Positions 21,817-34,590 of a DNA stretch of 64,000 nt are shown piece after piece. Positions within the stretch are counted from its first letter, which is position 1, and each line of letters opens with the position of its first letter. The stretch covers positions 4,750,140 through 4,814,139 of the forward strand of contig NC_043741.1 in the NCBI RefSeq assembly GCF_004337985.1, given 5' to 3'. The DNA comes from Pyricularia pennisetigena. Its lineage: Eukaryota > Ascomycota > Sordariomycetes > Magnaporthales > Pyriculariaceae. The notes beneath the pieces were generated by a model. That model made no database searches and was not told the DNA's origin. It was given only the letters and a program-made list of their open reading frames with translations. Both the position numbers and the translations under genes were made by a program.

Positions 21817-24800
21817 CTAAACGTCGGTCATTTCGACGTCCGTGGTGGTATTTGGGGATTCAATTGGGGACCTGTCAACAGGAGCAGGACCCCAGTTGCC
21901 CTCAAAAACTGTGGCAGGGGCACGGCGCGAGGCAGAGACCCACTGCATGGATGCGAATTGCAAAACATCCGCAATCTTAGGCCGGTCGGCCGGCTCGGGC
22001 TGAATCAACCACTGGACAAAGGTGTCAAGAGACCCTGGGTCCTCGGGGTTGAGCATGAAGGCAGGCGCGGTAGGCTCAGAGGCGCGTTTAGTGCCAAAGA
22101 GGTTGCTGGGATTGTACGTCTGCTGGCCAAGACCGAAGGGAAACTCGTCTCGGCGGGACGCGTGCATGTCGAGGCCTGCCACGACGTCCTCGAAAGGAGT
22201 TGTGTCAGGGGGGATGGGCACACCCCGAAGGTCTCGCTTGGTTTCTTGGGTCTCGGCAGAGGTGAGTGCTGGAATGCCGGACAGGTCACCGTCCCTGAGC
22301 GAGGACCACATTGGGCCGTTGTGAGGAAGGATCGAGTTGCTGGCAGCCTCAAGAGCAATCAAACCCAGGGCAAAGATATCGCTGGGCTTGTCGGCCTGGC
22401 CACGCATAGCCTCGCGTGCCATGTATTGGCGATCACCCTCAATGTCACCTCCTTTCGCGGCGGGCCACGAGATGGTCATGCCAAAGTCACCAATCTTCAG
22501 GGTGCCATCAAAGGTGATAAAGATGTTGGCAGGCTTGAGGTCGAGGTGGATAAAACCAGCATCATGAATAGAGTTAAGACCCTACGGATGGTTAGCTCAA
22601 GTACCCGAAAGTTAATTGAAAACACCAGTACGGTGTAGATCAGTTGCAAATACCTGAGATATTTCGAGCAGAATCTTCCAGATCCGGAAGTCGTCCAGGC
22701 GACCTGGGAACCCAGCCTCGCTAAAGAACTTTTCGAGGCTACCCTCCTCGCAGTACTCGGTCTGAATGTAAAGGTAGGAATTCTCATCCCAGTGGTCTAC
22801 ATACTGCAGAATGTTGTCGCGATCTTTCAGGGATCTAAGGACTAGCGCCTCTCGGAGCTTGTTGTCCCGATCCTTAACACCTCCAAAAGCAGTCTTGAGC
22901 TTTTTCACAGCATAGACCTTGTCGGCCACCGGAGTGGGTGGCGTACCCATGAGGCGACTGACAGCGAAGAGTGAGGGTGTGGGCTGAGCTGACACCTTGA
23001 AGACTTGAGAAAACTCCCCGTCTCCAATAGACTCAATCTTGGAGAACTTCCTAGCCAAGCTCATATCAACTTCACTTGCGGTGTGCCCGTTCACAGGCGT
23101 GATTGCGCGGCGGCTGCCAAATGACATAACTGAGGTACGTCCAAAGTTGGTGGTGGGAGTTGCTGGCGGGTCGACAGCCAAATGACGGTTCTCGTGATGA
23201 TTCGAAATTGAGAGACGGCTAGCATCGGGAGGCATCATGGACTCCTGGGGAGTCTTCGGGGACTCGGAATCCATGTTTTGCAGAGGGCTCGCTGGGTCGC
23301 CATTTGTGTCAGCACAAGGAATTTTCAATTTTAAAAAAACACGCCCCTCTTGGCCTTGGGTTAGACTTACAATTCATGTCCGTTCTGACACGCGCAAGCG
23401 AGGCACCAAGTGCGGTCGGGGAAGCGCCGAAGCGGCGGGACGTAAAGGGGGTGTTAGAAATAGCTCCAGTCGACACAGACTTGTTCCCTCCCAGCACACC
23501 CTTTGTGGGAGTGGGAGGGAGATCAACATCGAGAGCAAGGACAGAGTCAACATCCGTATCAAAGCTGAGCAAACTGCTCTTTCGGCTGTGTCCACGATTC
23601 TTGAACAATCCTCCGTTCCTCTCAGAGTTTCCAAAAAGTGAAAAGCTCGGCTGCGGCGCTAGGCTGAAAGGCGTTTGGTCCGAAACCACCGACTTGCGCT
23701 GCTTTCGGGCACTGCCAGATGAAGGAGGGTAAGTGTTGTGCGGATAGTTTTGGCTGGTCTGGAAGAAGTCCCTCTTGTTGTTCTTGCAGGGGGTATCAGG
23801 CATAATCAGCTTCTTGCCTCCTCTGCCGATGGGTCCAAGTTCCGGATTACGGTTCATTTTGGACACCAGTCCAGTGGATGCGAAGGCGGCCTGGCATGGC
23901 CTGGCTGACTTGTAGGCTGGTGTCGAAACAACAGGCTGTGCATTGAGCGGTAGTGACCTTGCAAATATGCTAGTGCCTTTTGGCCTGTTCAGAGGCGGAG
24001 CAGGGAAATGCGTTGGCGACGTTGGCGACTCTTCAGTCACGCTCGAGCCTGACGAGGTTGCAATGGAGGCCGTGGTCAAAGTCCGGGAGAGGGGATGCGG
24101 CTGGTGCGGGCGGTCCAAGACATGAGCTGATGGGTTGGGAAGCGGGCTGCGGGACGAAAAAATGCTCTCGCGGGGCTCCGCTTGCATAAACTGATCCAAG
24201 GAGCCACGTGTGTGCTTGTTACGCTGAACAGGCGTAGCGGCCTCGGATGAATTTTGGCCCAACCATCTTTCGCCGGCACGCTTTCCCCATGATGAACGCG
24301 GATCGTGTCGTTGAGAAAGTGTCGATTTGCGAAGAGAAGAGGACCGCTTTGGCACATTCGCATTCGGTGATGGCGATGGTGGAGGCGCAATATCCCGGGC
24401 AATAGCAGCCATAGAGCTTGTCAACTTGTACTCCTGGTTGTTCAGGTCGTCGTGGATCTCAAAACTCGATCGGGGCGGTGTGGGTGTGGGTGCGTGGTCC
24501 ATAACGTTGAAGTCAGGCCCGAAGTTGACAATACCGTGCAGACTACGTCGCTTCGCCACAGGACTCCCCAATGTATCTGCGCTCATCATATCATCGGTCC
24601 TCTTCAGCGGACTGACGGTATTGTTAGGATATGTTTCACTCTTAACGTCAAGGAATCGCGATCCTGGCGATGCACCGCCCTTTGAAGCACCGGAAAGGTC
24701 CAGGTGCATGCTATGGCGCGACCCAGCCTTTTGGCTCATCACGTTTGAGCGCGCAGATTGTCCAAACTGCAGCGCAAACGTGTTGAAGTTCTCCTGACCA

Positions 24801-25306
24801 GCGAGAGATTCGGGGCTCTGTGCGGGCGGTGGTGGCGGAAGTGCGTTGCCAATATCGTTGTTGGAGCTCAGGGCCCTTTTGAGTGGGCTCCGAGGCTGCA
24901 GGCGCGACCGTGTAGGGGCTTTTGCGGATGCAGCCTTTGGACGGTTTCTGAGGGCAAATTTGGCGGAGCGAAGTGGCGAACCGATGGGGGTCTGTGCGAT
25001 TTGATTTGCCTGTGGCTGGAAAGCGCTCGGTGTCGTCGCGTAGGTGAATGTCGCAGGCGTTGTTGATTGTTGTTGCACTCGCTGCGATTGGGGAGTGGGG
25101 CAGGGTGACTGAGGTGATGGCGATTTGGGTGATGGAGAGCCGACAGACTTATCAGAAGAATCTGATGCAGTGCGCAGCAGGAATTTTGATGGCGAGCGGG
25201 AAAGCGACCGCCTCAAATGGCGCACAGCGGCCGAGACGTCGACGTGGTGCACGTTTGTCGGCGAGGGAAGAGTGAGAGTGCCTCCGCCCGAATTGGAGAA
25301 GGACAT
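21817..25306 (-). CDS. wee1: Wee1-type cell-cycle inhibitory protein kinase
   Basis: Exons 25306-23371, 23291-22654 and 22581-21817, with introns of 79 and 72 bp, give 1112 residues. Wee1 phosphorylates the inhibitory Tyr of Cdk1 and delays mitotic entry. Residues 1 to about 725 are disordered and rich in Ser-Pro and Thr-Pro, as expected for a kinase regulated by phosphorylation. The kinase domain starts near 728: glycine loop IGDGEFSQVF (about 734-743), the Lys of VYAVKKLK near 775, the catalytic loop HLDLKPAN at 870-877 and the DFG at 890-892. The EGDRQYMAREA segment after DFG is the Wee1/Myt1 signature. The insert inside the C-lobe between VVAGLDMH and MLNPEDPG is longer than in yeast. The first intron uses the distal acceptor GACCCAG, which follows a GCTGAC branch site and is the one that keeps the frame. 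Confidence 0.94.
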
Positions 25307-28300
25307 TGTTATGGTGGAATGTTCTGGTTTTGCTGTACGGGAGTGGATGCGTGCCCTCCGATATTTTGTCCCTCAAACCAAAGGCCTCCGATTTGGAGAG
25401 CCTAGCACCCTACGGTCCACACCACCCAGATGGATCTTTCGAGTCCGCCACGGTGATTGCAGATGGATGCTGAGGAAAGAACCTTTCTTTTTTTGCAGCT
25501 GAATGCAGTTGCCGGTCTCCTCGATGTCGAACAGCAGTGTGGTTCCGGGTTACCTGACGGCCCAAATCAGGAAAGCGCGGCTTGGTTGATCGGACAAAAC
25601 AAATATCAAGGCGAAAAAAAATGAGTGTTTACAGGCAAAAAGACAAAAAAAGAAAAAAAAAAGTCGAGGGCGCGGCTGACAATGGCGGTCCTGACGTGCT
25701 GACAGTTGGAAGTATCGATTCCAAGCTGACGGATAGAAGAGAGGTAGAGGGCGACTCAGGGACGAGTACCTTGGGAGGGAATGGGGCGCGCAAGTTGAGT
25801 TGTTTATCCTAAACCATTCTGATGGTTCAACAACCACTGGTCGGTCGGTCGGTTGTCTGGTTGACTGTAGGCTCTGATTACCTCTAGACAAGTGACGGCT
25901 CTCTGTCCGAGGACAAAGCGATGTGCGCGCGCACTTTGGGACCGGGCCGCTGGAGACTGACTGACTGACTGACGTTGTTGGAGTTGAGGGCGCAAAGGAA
26001 CTAAGGGACGCTGGAATGTCCGTGTCGGAGACTTGGGGCAGGACGGGAGACAGTTAAGGTCTATCCTGGGGGGCTGGGCAGGGCCCGTGCAAACAACCAA
26101 CAGGGTCCAGAAATCGGTGGCAAATTATGTCAGGGATTCCTATACGCCCTGTCAAAGAGGGTGCGCAAAGAAAGAGAAAAATCGGATGCCGGGATTGGAG
26201 GTATGTTTCTGGAGATGGGGGGACGGAAGGATTGCTGAATGAACAAGCAATTAAAACAAGTCCAACTTGACCAAGCAGCTTGGCAGCATGCCTTTGGATA
26301 GGCTGAACTAAGCAGCTTGCAGTTCAAAAAAAAAGTGTTTTGCGCAAATATTTGGTTGGTCGCAGTCACTTGGGATGGTTTGCGACCGGCTCGTGTGGTC
26401 CGAAAGGCAGAAAAGGGGGACTGTGGTGTCTGGTGGATAGGAGTCCGAAAGAGCGACTCTGACCAACTCAGTTGCGACTGATTTGCGAAGGGGGTGGGGA
26501 GGGATTGGTGGGATTGGCAGGAAGTCGCGTTTGTTGACATTACTTCCCAATTAGGCCAGATTACACGTTGTGGGACGCGTTGTTCAATGCAGGGACTAGG
26601 GTTTAGTAGGGCCCCCCTCCCATCCAAAAGAAAACAATGGGTAGCCCCACTAGCTTTCAGTTGTTTTTGTTTTTGTTTTTTTCTTGTAATTTTCCTTCGC
26701 CTTTTTTCTTTATTTCTTTTTTTTTTCTTGTTAGGTATCAACACCAGACGCATTATCGCACGGTGCGGCCTGCCAGCCAGTGATGTGGCGCCGGGCATGG
26801 TCCGTTCAGTGCCAGTTTTCGCACCACTTTTTCTCTTGCAAGGTCTTACTGAGAGACATTCAGAGGCTTGGTCATTCCAAGTCAACAAGTGTTAGAGAAT
26901 CATTGTAAGTTGTAAGCAAAGTTAATTTTGTAACAACGATTCATCGTACATGGTTTCTCGTATAGATTGGTTGCTTTTCGTTTCCCCCCATCGCATTGCT
27001 ACGCTTTTCCTTTCTTCTTTTTGTTTATACTTCCTAATTCAGTCGCGCGCACTAAGTAGTGCAAAAAGTTGGCGCCACGCGGCCATCCTGGAGAGCTTCC
27101 CCGGCCATTGTTTTCGTCAACCCCGGCTAGCTGTGCACCGGATTGACTCAGGACGCGACCTTCATAAAATGGGGCCAAATTTGTGCGCGTTTCACGGGAG
27201 TAGGGCCTCAGCCGCGGTTCCCTTTGGACTGGATAAAGAAGTTCTTACTGCAGCACGCTAGAGATGCAACCCGTGAGGTGCCGACCCAATCAGAGGTTTT
27301 GCACAGTTGCCTGATCTCGTGACTTGGGGCTCTCCGTCCATCTGTACTGTATTTTTTTGGTGACGGGACACGGCATGACGTGTGGATCGCTCTTGGTGAT
27401 GTAGGAAGATGATGGCATTGTTTACTTTGCTTGTCAACCCCGACGCAACGTCTGGGTGCGGGACAACGCGCATTGGGCTCTTCAAGCTTGGTTGGGCTCA
27501 GAGTCGATCTCAACCACACTAGGGCACTGTATTCTGAAGCAGAAGGGTCCAACTATAACGGCCACTTTACTTGGCTTGGAAGTGAGTATCTCAGCGCGAC
27601 AAAGGGTGTGTAAACAAAAGGGTATCCGTAGCTTGAGGTGATGTAACCAAAATCCAAGAGGTACGTACCTGTGCTAGTCTGCCTAATCTGATGGAGCACC
27701 ACTTGTGTTCGTACTGTAGCAGCGAATGGTGTCATGGACCCGCTACGCGCACAGTGTTTTCCAACGTCATTTTCACTCGGTTGCTAGCAAAAGCAAATGG
27801 GAGAAAAGCAATAATAACAGATCGGCCGCGGCCGAAGATCGCGAAGCAGAAAACTAGGTAATTACAGTAAATACCTCTCTTTGTTGATGAAAGGTAAGAG
27901 ATATCTGACATCAATCGGACTTGTTAAAAGCAGCCTGGTCAAGCTACGGATAGTAAACCGTGGCATCCGGTGCAGCATTTCAAACGGAGTACAAACAGTC
28001 AGTCAATCCTTCGTAGTTATTGTTAGGCTCTCATAAGCCAGACGTCACCAGACCGACTTTCTGCATGCTTCTCCATTGCCTGCACAACAGTGGATTTATC
28101 AAAGTACTGGACCTCACGTTTTACTCCTCCCCCTCAAAGAGCCCCCCTTTCATAGCCAACCCCCTCGTTTGTGCAGCATCCCTTCTCAAACCGCTTAATT
28201 GCTAGACTAGACCAGGTGTTAGGGTGTATTGTAGTGACAATTTTGGGCCAACGGACGGGATGGGTCTTTGTTGTTGGCTCCTCGGTTGGGTCCAAAACTC

Positions 28301-31300
28301 AGGCGAACAGCTTTAGATACCCGCCGCGGGGCTGGACATTTACCACGTCCAGAGCAGAACTGTACAATTTAGTACCACAATTCCCCTCCCGCTCCTGCCT
28401 CCCCGTCTGCATCACCCCGTAATGCACGGTCATAAAGATAATATCAGATGGGTTGGCCACAGTGCTTCGTGAACGAGTCGTTTTCCAAGTGGAGAGGAGG
28501 TTAGCAACGGGGGGTGAGAAGACGGTCTCTTCCTGGTCGAATTCGGCACGCAAGTGGGACTCTCAGGTGTGAAAGTGAAAATGGACAAAGTAAACAAAAC
28601 AAACCACAGTTCGCAAAAGTAGCAACTGGTGATCGATAGTGTCAGCGGCGGTGCATTGTTGCCGAATTCGGCGAGTGCCTCTACAACCGACGACGGTAGG
28701 CATCAGATCATTTTCTTTCCCCCAGTCGTTTTGTTTTTGTTTTCTCCCTCGGTTGGGAAGGATTTAATTTTGATCGATATTCCGATATTACTCGTTTCAA
28801 TGCGTATTCGTCTAGCAGTTCTTCAAGCCAAAAGATGCCGGATGAGTACCACCGGTGCACTCCCCATCTCGCTTCGGTACCCAAATCTATACCCAAGAGG
28901 CTCCACCTGGTTCCGGTGCTTGCGATCCTTGTCTGATTCCCGCTGCATTGGTGATCATCCTTTTTTTTTTTTTTTTTTTTGGGGCAGTCCTTCCTCGCTG
29001 CCGCGCGCCACGTAACGCGATCCGATCCCACGAAAATTCGCGGGTTCGACCTTTTTTTTCTTTTTGCTTCTTTTTTTTTATTCCTCATGCGGCATTGCAT
29101 GTAATAAAGAAGATCTTTCCATGCCATAAATGGGCTTACAAGGCTACTTAGGCTCGGGAAGAAATACCGCAGCAGACCATTTCTCCGCCTCAGGAACTAA
29201 ATCCCACATGGTTTGGGGAAATAACCTGGGAGTTGGCGCATTGAAAGAAGCCGATATTGATTTCTGGCTGATCGGTTCGATTCATTCGATTTATTGATCT
29301 CATGGCTTTTTTGTCTACCCTTGTCTGGCTCATGCGGAAGAAGAATCGAATTCGGACATTTCGCCCAATGATAAATCCACCTTCCATGAGATGTCAGAGG
29401 TGAGCCAGGTGTTTAACGTACGGATACATTACCAATAGGTACGTTACCACCAGTCAGCAAAGATTACTGCTAGTCTAGATTACTACATTGCTGAAACCAT
29501 GGTACAGCTCATGGCACCTGGTCGTATTTTCCATCTGTCATTTGGGCATCTGTCATGTCCACACGTAAACAGGACCCTTTGTGCAGCAGGTTTTGACTTT
29601 TTGACAATTGACATGTTTACGAGGGACCTCTCTCTTGACGACAAAAGATTCCAAGCGTCTGACTTTCGTAAATGCTCGCCCCGAGAAGATGTTAATCCGG
29701 GTTCGGCCCAAGAACTAGACCAGACCAGACCTATCCAGATCTAGGCTAGTCCACTATTTTACCTGTTTGTCTAGAATATTAAAATTATAAAATTATAGTT
29801 CACTTTGTGCTTTAATTAGTCTAGTTCGCTCCGGGAGGCCCGCCGCTCACGTTTTTACAGCCTGCGGAAAGGCCCTCCTTTGGTGCCGCTGACCAGCCAG
29901 ACAGTTCGCTAGATAGTAGCTATCTGTCCTTTGGCTAGCTGGCTGGGAGAAAAGCTGGCAGCAGAGAAGGGCGTGCGAATCTTGAAGATCCGCGGGCCCT
30001 TTCGGAGGAACCTAGGTGGATCTACAAAGTATGCAGTGCACCAAGCGAGTACGTAGAGTCGGTCCGCATCAAGGGCCAACCTCGTACGCCCAGTTATGTA
30101 CAGTGAGTTTTCGGCCCAAAGGGGAGGAAGGCTAAGGCCCAAAAGACTACCACTGTAAGTTGCTTACAGTACAAAGTAGGGCCCTATCCACATCTGAAGC
30201 CCATCAATGCGGGCAAGCCATCGCCTTGCCGCATTCCCATCCCGCGCGAATATACCTGGCCCCTCCCTCGCCTCCACGTTGGGCTGCTGTTATTTCTTCT
30301 TCATCGATGGAGGCATGGTTCAGTACCGGACGGGATGTTGCTGCAAGTCAATGCACCCCATGTCCACTTTGTAAGTGGTAGTCAAAGTAGTGTCGATGCC
30401 CGGCTTGTGAGTTTTTATCTTATTTTTGGGTTTAATTTTTAGACTCAATGCGCTTTAAAATGGCACACAGTGGGAGGGAGAATTGCATTTTATTTCAATT
30501 TATTTTCCCTTTGTTTACTTTCTTAATTCCACCAAAATAAGAATCCCATTTTCATCGTTCGTCCCCGGCCAAGGAAAAAAAAAAGAGAGAAATAATAATA
30601 ATAATAAGCACCCTTGCAAGACAAGCTCGCGCCAGACCCTTCGAGAAATGACGAATTCATGNNGATCCCAAAAGCCCTTGAAGTGCGCCCGGCCCGACCA
30701 CAACGCTCCTGCTGCAAGGAGAATTCGGGGTTGCCTTCTTCTCTGGCGTCGTCTTACAGGGCTATAATCAAGACTGGGTGTGGATAATATTTTCCCAAGC
30801 CTTCCTCCACGCACAAGCAAGTCATCCGAACGACCCCTCAACCCCCCTGGTGCCTGTCAAATCTGCCTGATATTATCAATCTCCCTGTGCATTATGGGCA
30901 TTCAAACCCCCTCTCCCCCTGTCGTTGTTATTTCTCATGCTTTTTATTAGTGTCATACTGTACGTTTGCTGCTTAAAGGTCTACCTCCGTTCATTGGCGA
31001 TTCCTTAATCTTGGTAGCGTGCGTACCTGGATAATAAATGGTAATAACACATGCAAGGTGAGACGATCTGCGTGGGGTGGAAGCCGTCAACACGTCCATC
31101 ATCGTCCCGTCAACCCGTCTCGCCTTCTTCTGTTTTGTTTCGATGATTGTTATCTGCATATACAGTACTCTGCAGCGGACATTACCATTCCGCCTGCGGG
31201 ACCTCTTCTGGCCTCGCCGTGAAACAAAATAGAACGTGGGGCAAACCCTCCTTATTATTTTGCCATCTTAACTGGCTCTTAATGTTTCTATTGTTGTCAT

Positions 31301-31426
31301 GATAACGCTGATGACGACTACGTAGTATACTGGATCTACAGTATAGAGGGGGGAAACCCTGGCTGGTATACGTGGGTAGAAACCCAATTCCACCACTTTG
31401 CGTAAACACAACCACACGGACGTGGT
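25307..31426. other. 6.1 kb spacer including the WEE1 leader/promoter
   Basis: No recognisable gene on either strand. The part nearest WEE1 (to about 26.8 kb) is pyrimidine-rich on the minus strand with long open frames, which looks like an extended 5' leader. Simple repeats include GGTC units near 25845, GACT units at about 25955-25973, T20 at 28961-28980 and ATA units at 30591-30607. Two N at 30662-30663 mark an ambiguous base call or a very small gap. The rightmost part is the 3' flank of MED1. Confidence 0.55.
28961..28980. repeat. Poly(T) tract, 20 bp
   Basis: An uninterrupted run of T in the non-coding spacer. Neighbouring sequence is also T-rich (29050-29085). Confidence 0.9.
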
Positions 31427-33733
31427 CTATCCCAACCTGGTCCGTATCCATTCACACCACTCGTCCAGATCCTCGCAAACCTGGAGGGCATACCCTAGAT
31501 CCTGCGGCTTCATGCGCTTGCGCCTACCCTCGTTACCGCTGCTGGTACCGCCACCACCAGCGGCGTCATTATCATTTCCGCTGCTTCCGTCGCCACCGTC
31601 TAGGATGTTCTCTGAGACGATGTGCACCATGCCATTGAGCTTGATGTCGAACACAATCGAGGCAGTCATGCCGCGGAAGGGAAAATTGACTTGCAGCCGG
31701 GGCACCGGGTGCGCTGTGAGCGTGACGTCGATGGCCACCATTGCGGGGTGGCCCTGTACTTCCTGTCCCTCGCCACCTCTGCCGTCCTCGCCACCCGTCC
31801 TGCCGTTGCTGCTGAGTGCCTCTGGGGCCGTGTCCAGGTCCATGCGTCCCCCGTCGCGACCAGTATCAGATCCCCTGCCACGACCGTGCTGCAGGTTCTT
31901 TGTAAAGCTCGAGTAATCGTCACGGGTTGTTGTGGTATTTGTGACAACATTCTCCACGTCCACCGCCGCTGGAGCTGTCCCTGTCTTCCCGTCAACAAAG
32001 CTCGTCGTGTTTGTGGCAACGCTGCCGCCCCTTGTTTGGGAAGACGGGTCGCGGGGTCCAAAACTCTTCTCAAGCAACGTTGTTAGTAATGCATACTGTC
32101 GCAGAAGCGGCAACATGTCGATCAGCTGACTGGGGTGCGAGAATGACAGCGAGGTAAGCAGACGGCCGTAGACCGGTTTGTAAATAAAAAGCGAGTTCTT
32201 GTGCCTCGCCACTGGCAGCATGCCAACCACGGCCGTCTTATCCCTGAGGTGTAACTCGATCTCCCTCATCCTTGTGATAATCCTAGTCTCCGTTGGATTG
32301 AGGCCCAGGGGTTCAGGAAACAAGAGGCTATCAAAAGTCCTTAGCTCGCTGTATATGGGTTGTGACTGTGCGATTGCATAGATGTGGTCCGAGTCGATAA
32401 GGGACATGACGACAGGTGGCTCAAAGTCTACCGTGAACATAACGTTGGGTAGCCTCTGAAACTCCATGCCGTCAACCGCCATCTGATCGACTGTCTTGTC
32501 TTCAGCATCTGAAGGGAGAACCGTATTTGGCGGCTGTTGCCAGTCTAATATGGGGCCGTTCCCAAGGACCAGCTCTTCGGCCGTCGCCCCTTGCTTCTCG
32601 ACAGCTGGCGACAACCAGTCAGTCGAGACGCGTGCCGGCGGATATCCCATAACATTCATCGCGCTGCAGCCAACCCACAGGCCCCAGGTGCGCTCCGTCC
32701 TATCGATGTAGTCTCGCATTTGCTTGGCATCCTCCGCGTCAGTAGCCGTCCCCGGCGCCAGATGCTTTTCCTTCCAGTACTCTAACGTCAGGCCGACCCG
32801 GCCCTGAATGTGCATCCCCGGGTGGCCGCTCCTCGCACAGATGGCCGTCAGCTTCTTGAATTGCTCACTGCGTTCCCCCATAGCCGGATCTGCGCGCAAC
32901 CTTTCCAGTTCCCATTCGTAGAGGCGGTTCAGGCTCTCGTGCATCCCAGCAAGGGCCTCCTGGCAGCTGAACCCCGGTATGGTGCTCAACTTGTCAAGCG
33001 TCGCCAGCCTCTCCAGATTCGCGGCGAACTTGTCCAGCATCTTGCACAGCGGGCTCTGTCTTGGCTCAAGCTTTAGGTCATTGTACAGCACTCGCGATGC
33101 CCTCTCCTCGTGTTTGGTGACGGTCTCGTTTAGGCCTGGGAAGGCCAGCGCGACCTGGTCAACGATGTTGTTCGTTATGACAATCTCGAGTGCCAGGGCC
33201 GACCCGGCAATGACGAGCGTCCTTGTCAGGGGGTTGCTGCCGGTCCCATCCTCCCACAATGTCTCGAGCCCAATGCTCTTAGCCAGCCGCTCTAGGCCAG
33301 CCTCGCTGACCCGGCCCTTGTGCTTGCTGAGCATTGCGAGTATCTCCTGTAGCTTCTTAAGCCGGTCGTCATCCTCCGTCCTGCCCAAATCCCCAAGGCC
33401 GCCCGCGCCGATGTTATCCAGGCCCAGGTCGAGCCCTCCGCCGATGCCCAGGGCGCCAAGGGCCGCGGCGGCGCTGGGCGAGTCGAAATTGACGGGCGCG
33501 CCGCCCACGCCGGTGTGTCCCATCAGAGTGTTCGTGTTCGCCGGCGACCTCTTGAAGTGTGACGGTGACGACTTGGGCCCATGCGGTGAAAAGGCGGCGC
33601 TGTGCGGGCCCTGGGTCATGGAGAAGGGCGTCGATACCGGGGGCGTGCCGACCGCGCCGTACTGCTGCGCCGATGCGCCAGGAGTTCTACCCTGCTGGGA
33701 GGGGCCATGCTTCATGGGTGTCGGGGTCGCCAT
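31427..33733 (-). CDS. med1: Mediator complex subunit 1 (Med1)
   Basis: A single uninterrupted exon of 768 residues. Med1 sits in the middle module of Mediator, which links activators to RNA polymerase II. The N-terminal 110 residues are Pro/Ser/Gly-rich and disordered. The Med1 domain (PF10744 type) runs from about residue 120 to 470: DDRLKKLQEILAMLSKHKGR, then VSEAGLERLAKSIGLE, LVIAGSALALEI and ALAFPGLNETV. A conserved second part includes HIYAIAQSQPIYSEL and FDSLLFPEPLG. The C-terminal 200 residues have a variable Gly/Asn-rich insert before the final helix LGYALQVCEDLDEWCEWI. The ATG has a good context (ACATGGC). The gene is divergent from the neighbouring MFS transporter. Confidence 0.9.
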   Translation of the reverse strand: MATPTPMKHGPSQQGRTPGASAQQYGAVGTPPVSTPFSMTQGPHSAAFSPHGPKSSPSHFKRSPANTNTLMGHTGVGGAPVNFDSPSAAAALGALGIGGGLDLGLDNIGAGGLGDLGRTEDDDRLKKLQEILAMLSKHKGRVSEAGLERLAKSIGLETLWEDGTGSNPLTRTLVIAGSALALEIVITNNIVDQVALAFPGLNETVTKHEERASRVLYNDLKLEPRQSPLCKMLDKFAANLERLATLDKLSTIPGFSCQEALAGMHESLNRLYEWELERLRADPAMGERSEQFKKLTAICARSGHPGMHIQGRVGLTLEYWKEKHLAPGTATDAEDAKQMRDYIDRTERTWGLWVGCSAMNVMGYPPARVSTDWLSPAVEKQGATAEELVLGNGPILDWQQPPNTVLPSDAEDKTVDQMAVDGMEFQRLPNVMFTVDFEPPVVMSLIDSDHIYAIAQSQPIYSELRTFDSLLFPEPLGLNPTETRIITRMREIELHLRDKTAVVGMLPVARHKNSLFIYKPVYGRLLTSLSFSHPSQLIDMLPLLRQYALLTTLLEKSFGPRDPSSQTRGGSVATNTTSFVDGKTGTAPAAVDVENVVTNTTTTRDDYSSFTKNLQHGRGRGSDTGRDGGRMDLDTAPEALSSNGRTGGEDGRGGEGQEVQGHPAMVAIDVTLTAHPVPRLQVNFPFRGMTASIVFDIKLNGMVHIVSENILDGGDGSSGNDNDAAGGGGTSSGNEGRRKRMKPQDLGYALQVCEDLDEWCEWIRTRLG

Positions 33734-34590
33734 GTTGATGTTCTCGGTCGCGCAGCGATGCGCGGACGGTCAGGAGTGCAGTGATCGATCGGTCTATACG
33801 CGACTGGCTGTCGACTATCAAAGGCTGTTGCACCACACCTGCCTTTGGTATTGGAGGGGTAAGAAAGTCATCCCCACCTCGTCACTTTAGATCCAGAACC
33901 TAAGCTAGAAAATAACATCAATGCCCTTGGCTCTGGCCGATTCGATTCAAAATTTCGAAGCACGATTATTTGCAATCGCGTCTTCCTTCGTGCAATGAGG
34001 CTGAAATCGTGTATCTCGACGCCAGAATGCATGCGGATGCCGGTACCTTTTCTTTATGTTCCCGCGCAATGTTTATCAGGATTTTTTGACACGGTAACTT
34101 GGCTTGCTTGGGTACCTGCCGTAGTGGTTGACATTTACCGCCGCACTGACCACTTACGATTGTTGAGCTCCACCTTTACTGCGATTCCGGCGGGGACTTC
34201 CCGTCCATCTGAGATAAGGACCCGAGGTTTCGGCCTGCCATGCAGCCACTTCAACATGCCTAAGGGCCACACCAGACCAGCTCAACCATGCGACCATGAA
34301 AACATTGGATGTCTTGTGATAGTGGCCGTGGAAGTACTTGTCGTGTCACGCGCCTACTGACAGCAAGTTGTCTCCGCTTTCTCGGGATGCCTTAGTGCTA
34401 TCTGCTTTCCTCTGGTCTTTAGCTTGTCGGCGTTGATCGTCCTCCATCCCGAAACCCTGCTCCGAACTGCGGCGTACGTCATGATCTAGCGGCCCAGCCT
34501 GTCCCACAACCCTCCACGTACGCACAACAATAACAATAACAACGTCGACGAAAGTGAAGCGGCTTGAGGCCCTCAGACAAACTAGAAACC
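33734..34590. promoter_or_regulatory. Bidirectional promoter region between MED1 and MFS transporter
   Basis: The 857 bp between two divergent start codons must hold both promoters. I see no clear shared element. A short CAATAACAATAACAAC stretch just before 34545 is probably transporter leader. Confidence 0.55.

Noticed and set aside
26130..26888. 252-codon minus-strand frame upstream of WEE1 as a gene
   Set aside because: Its Lys-rich block is encoded by a homopolymer-like tract and it resembles no protein; leader sequence is a better reading.
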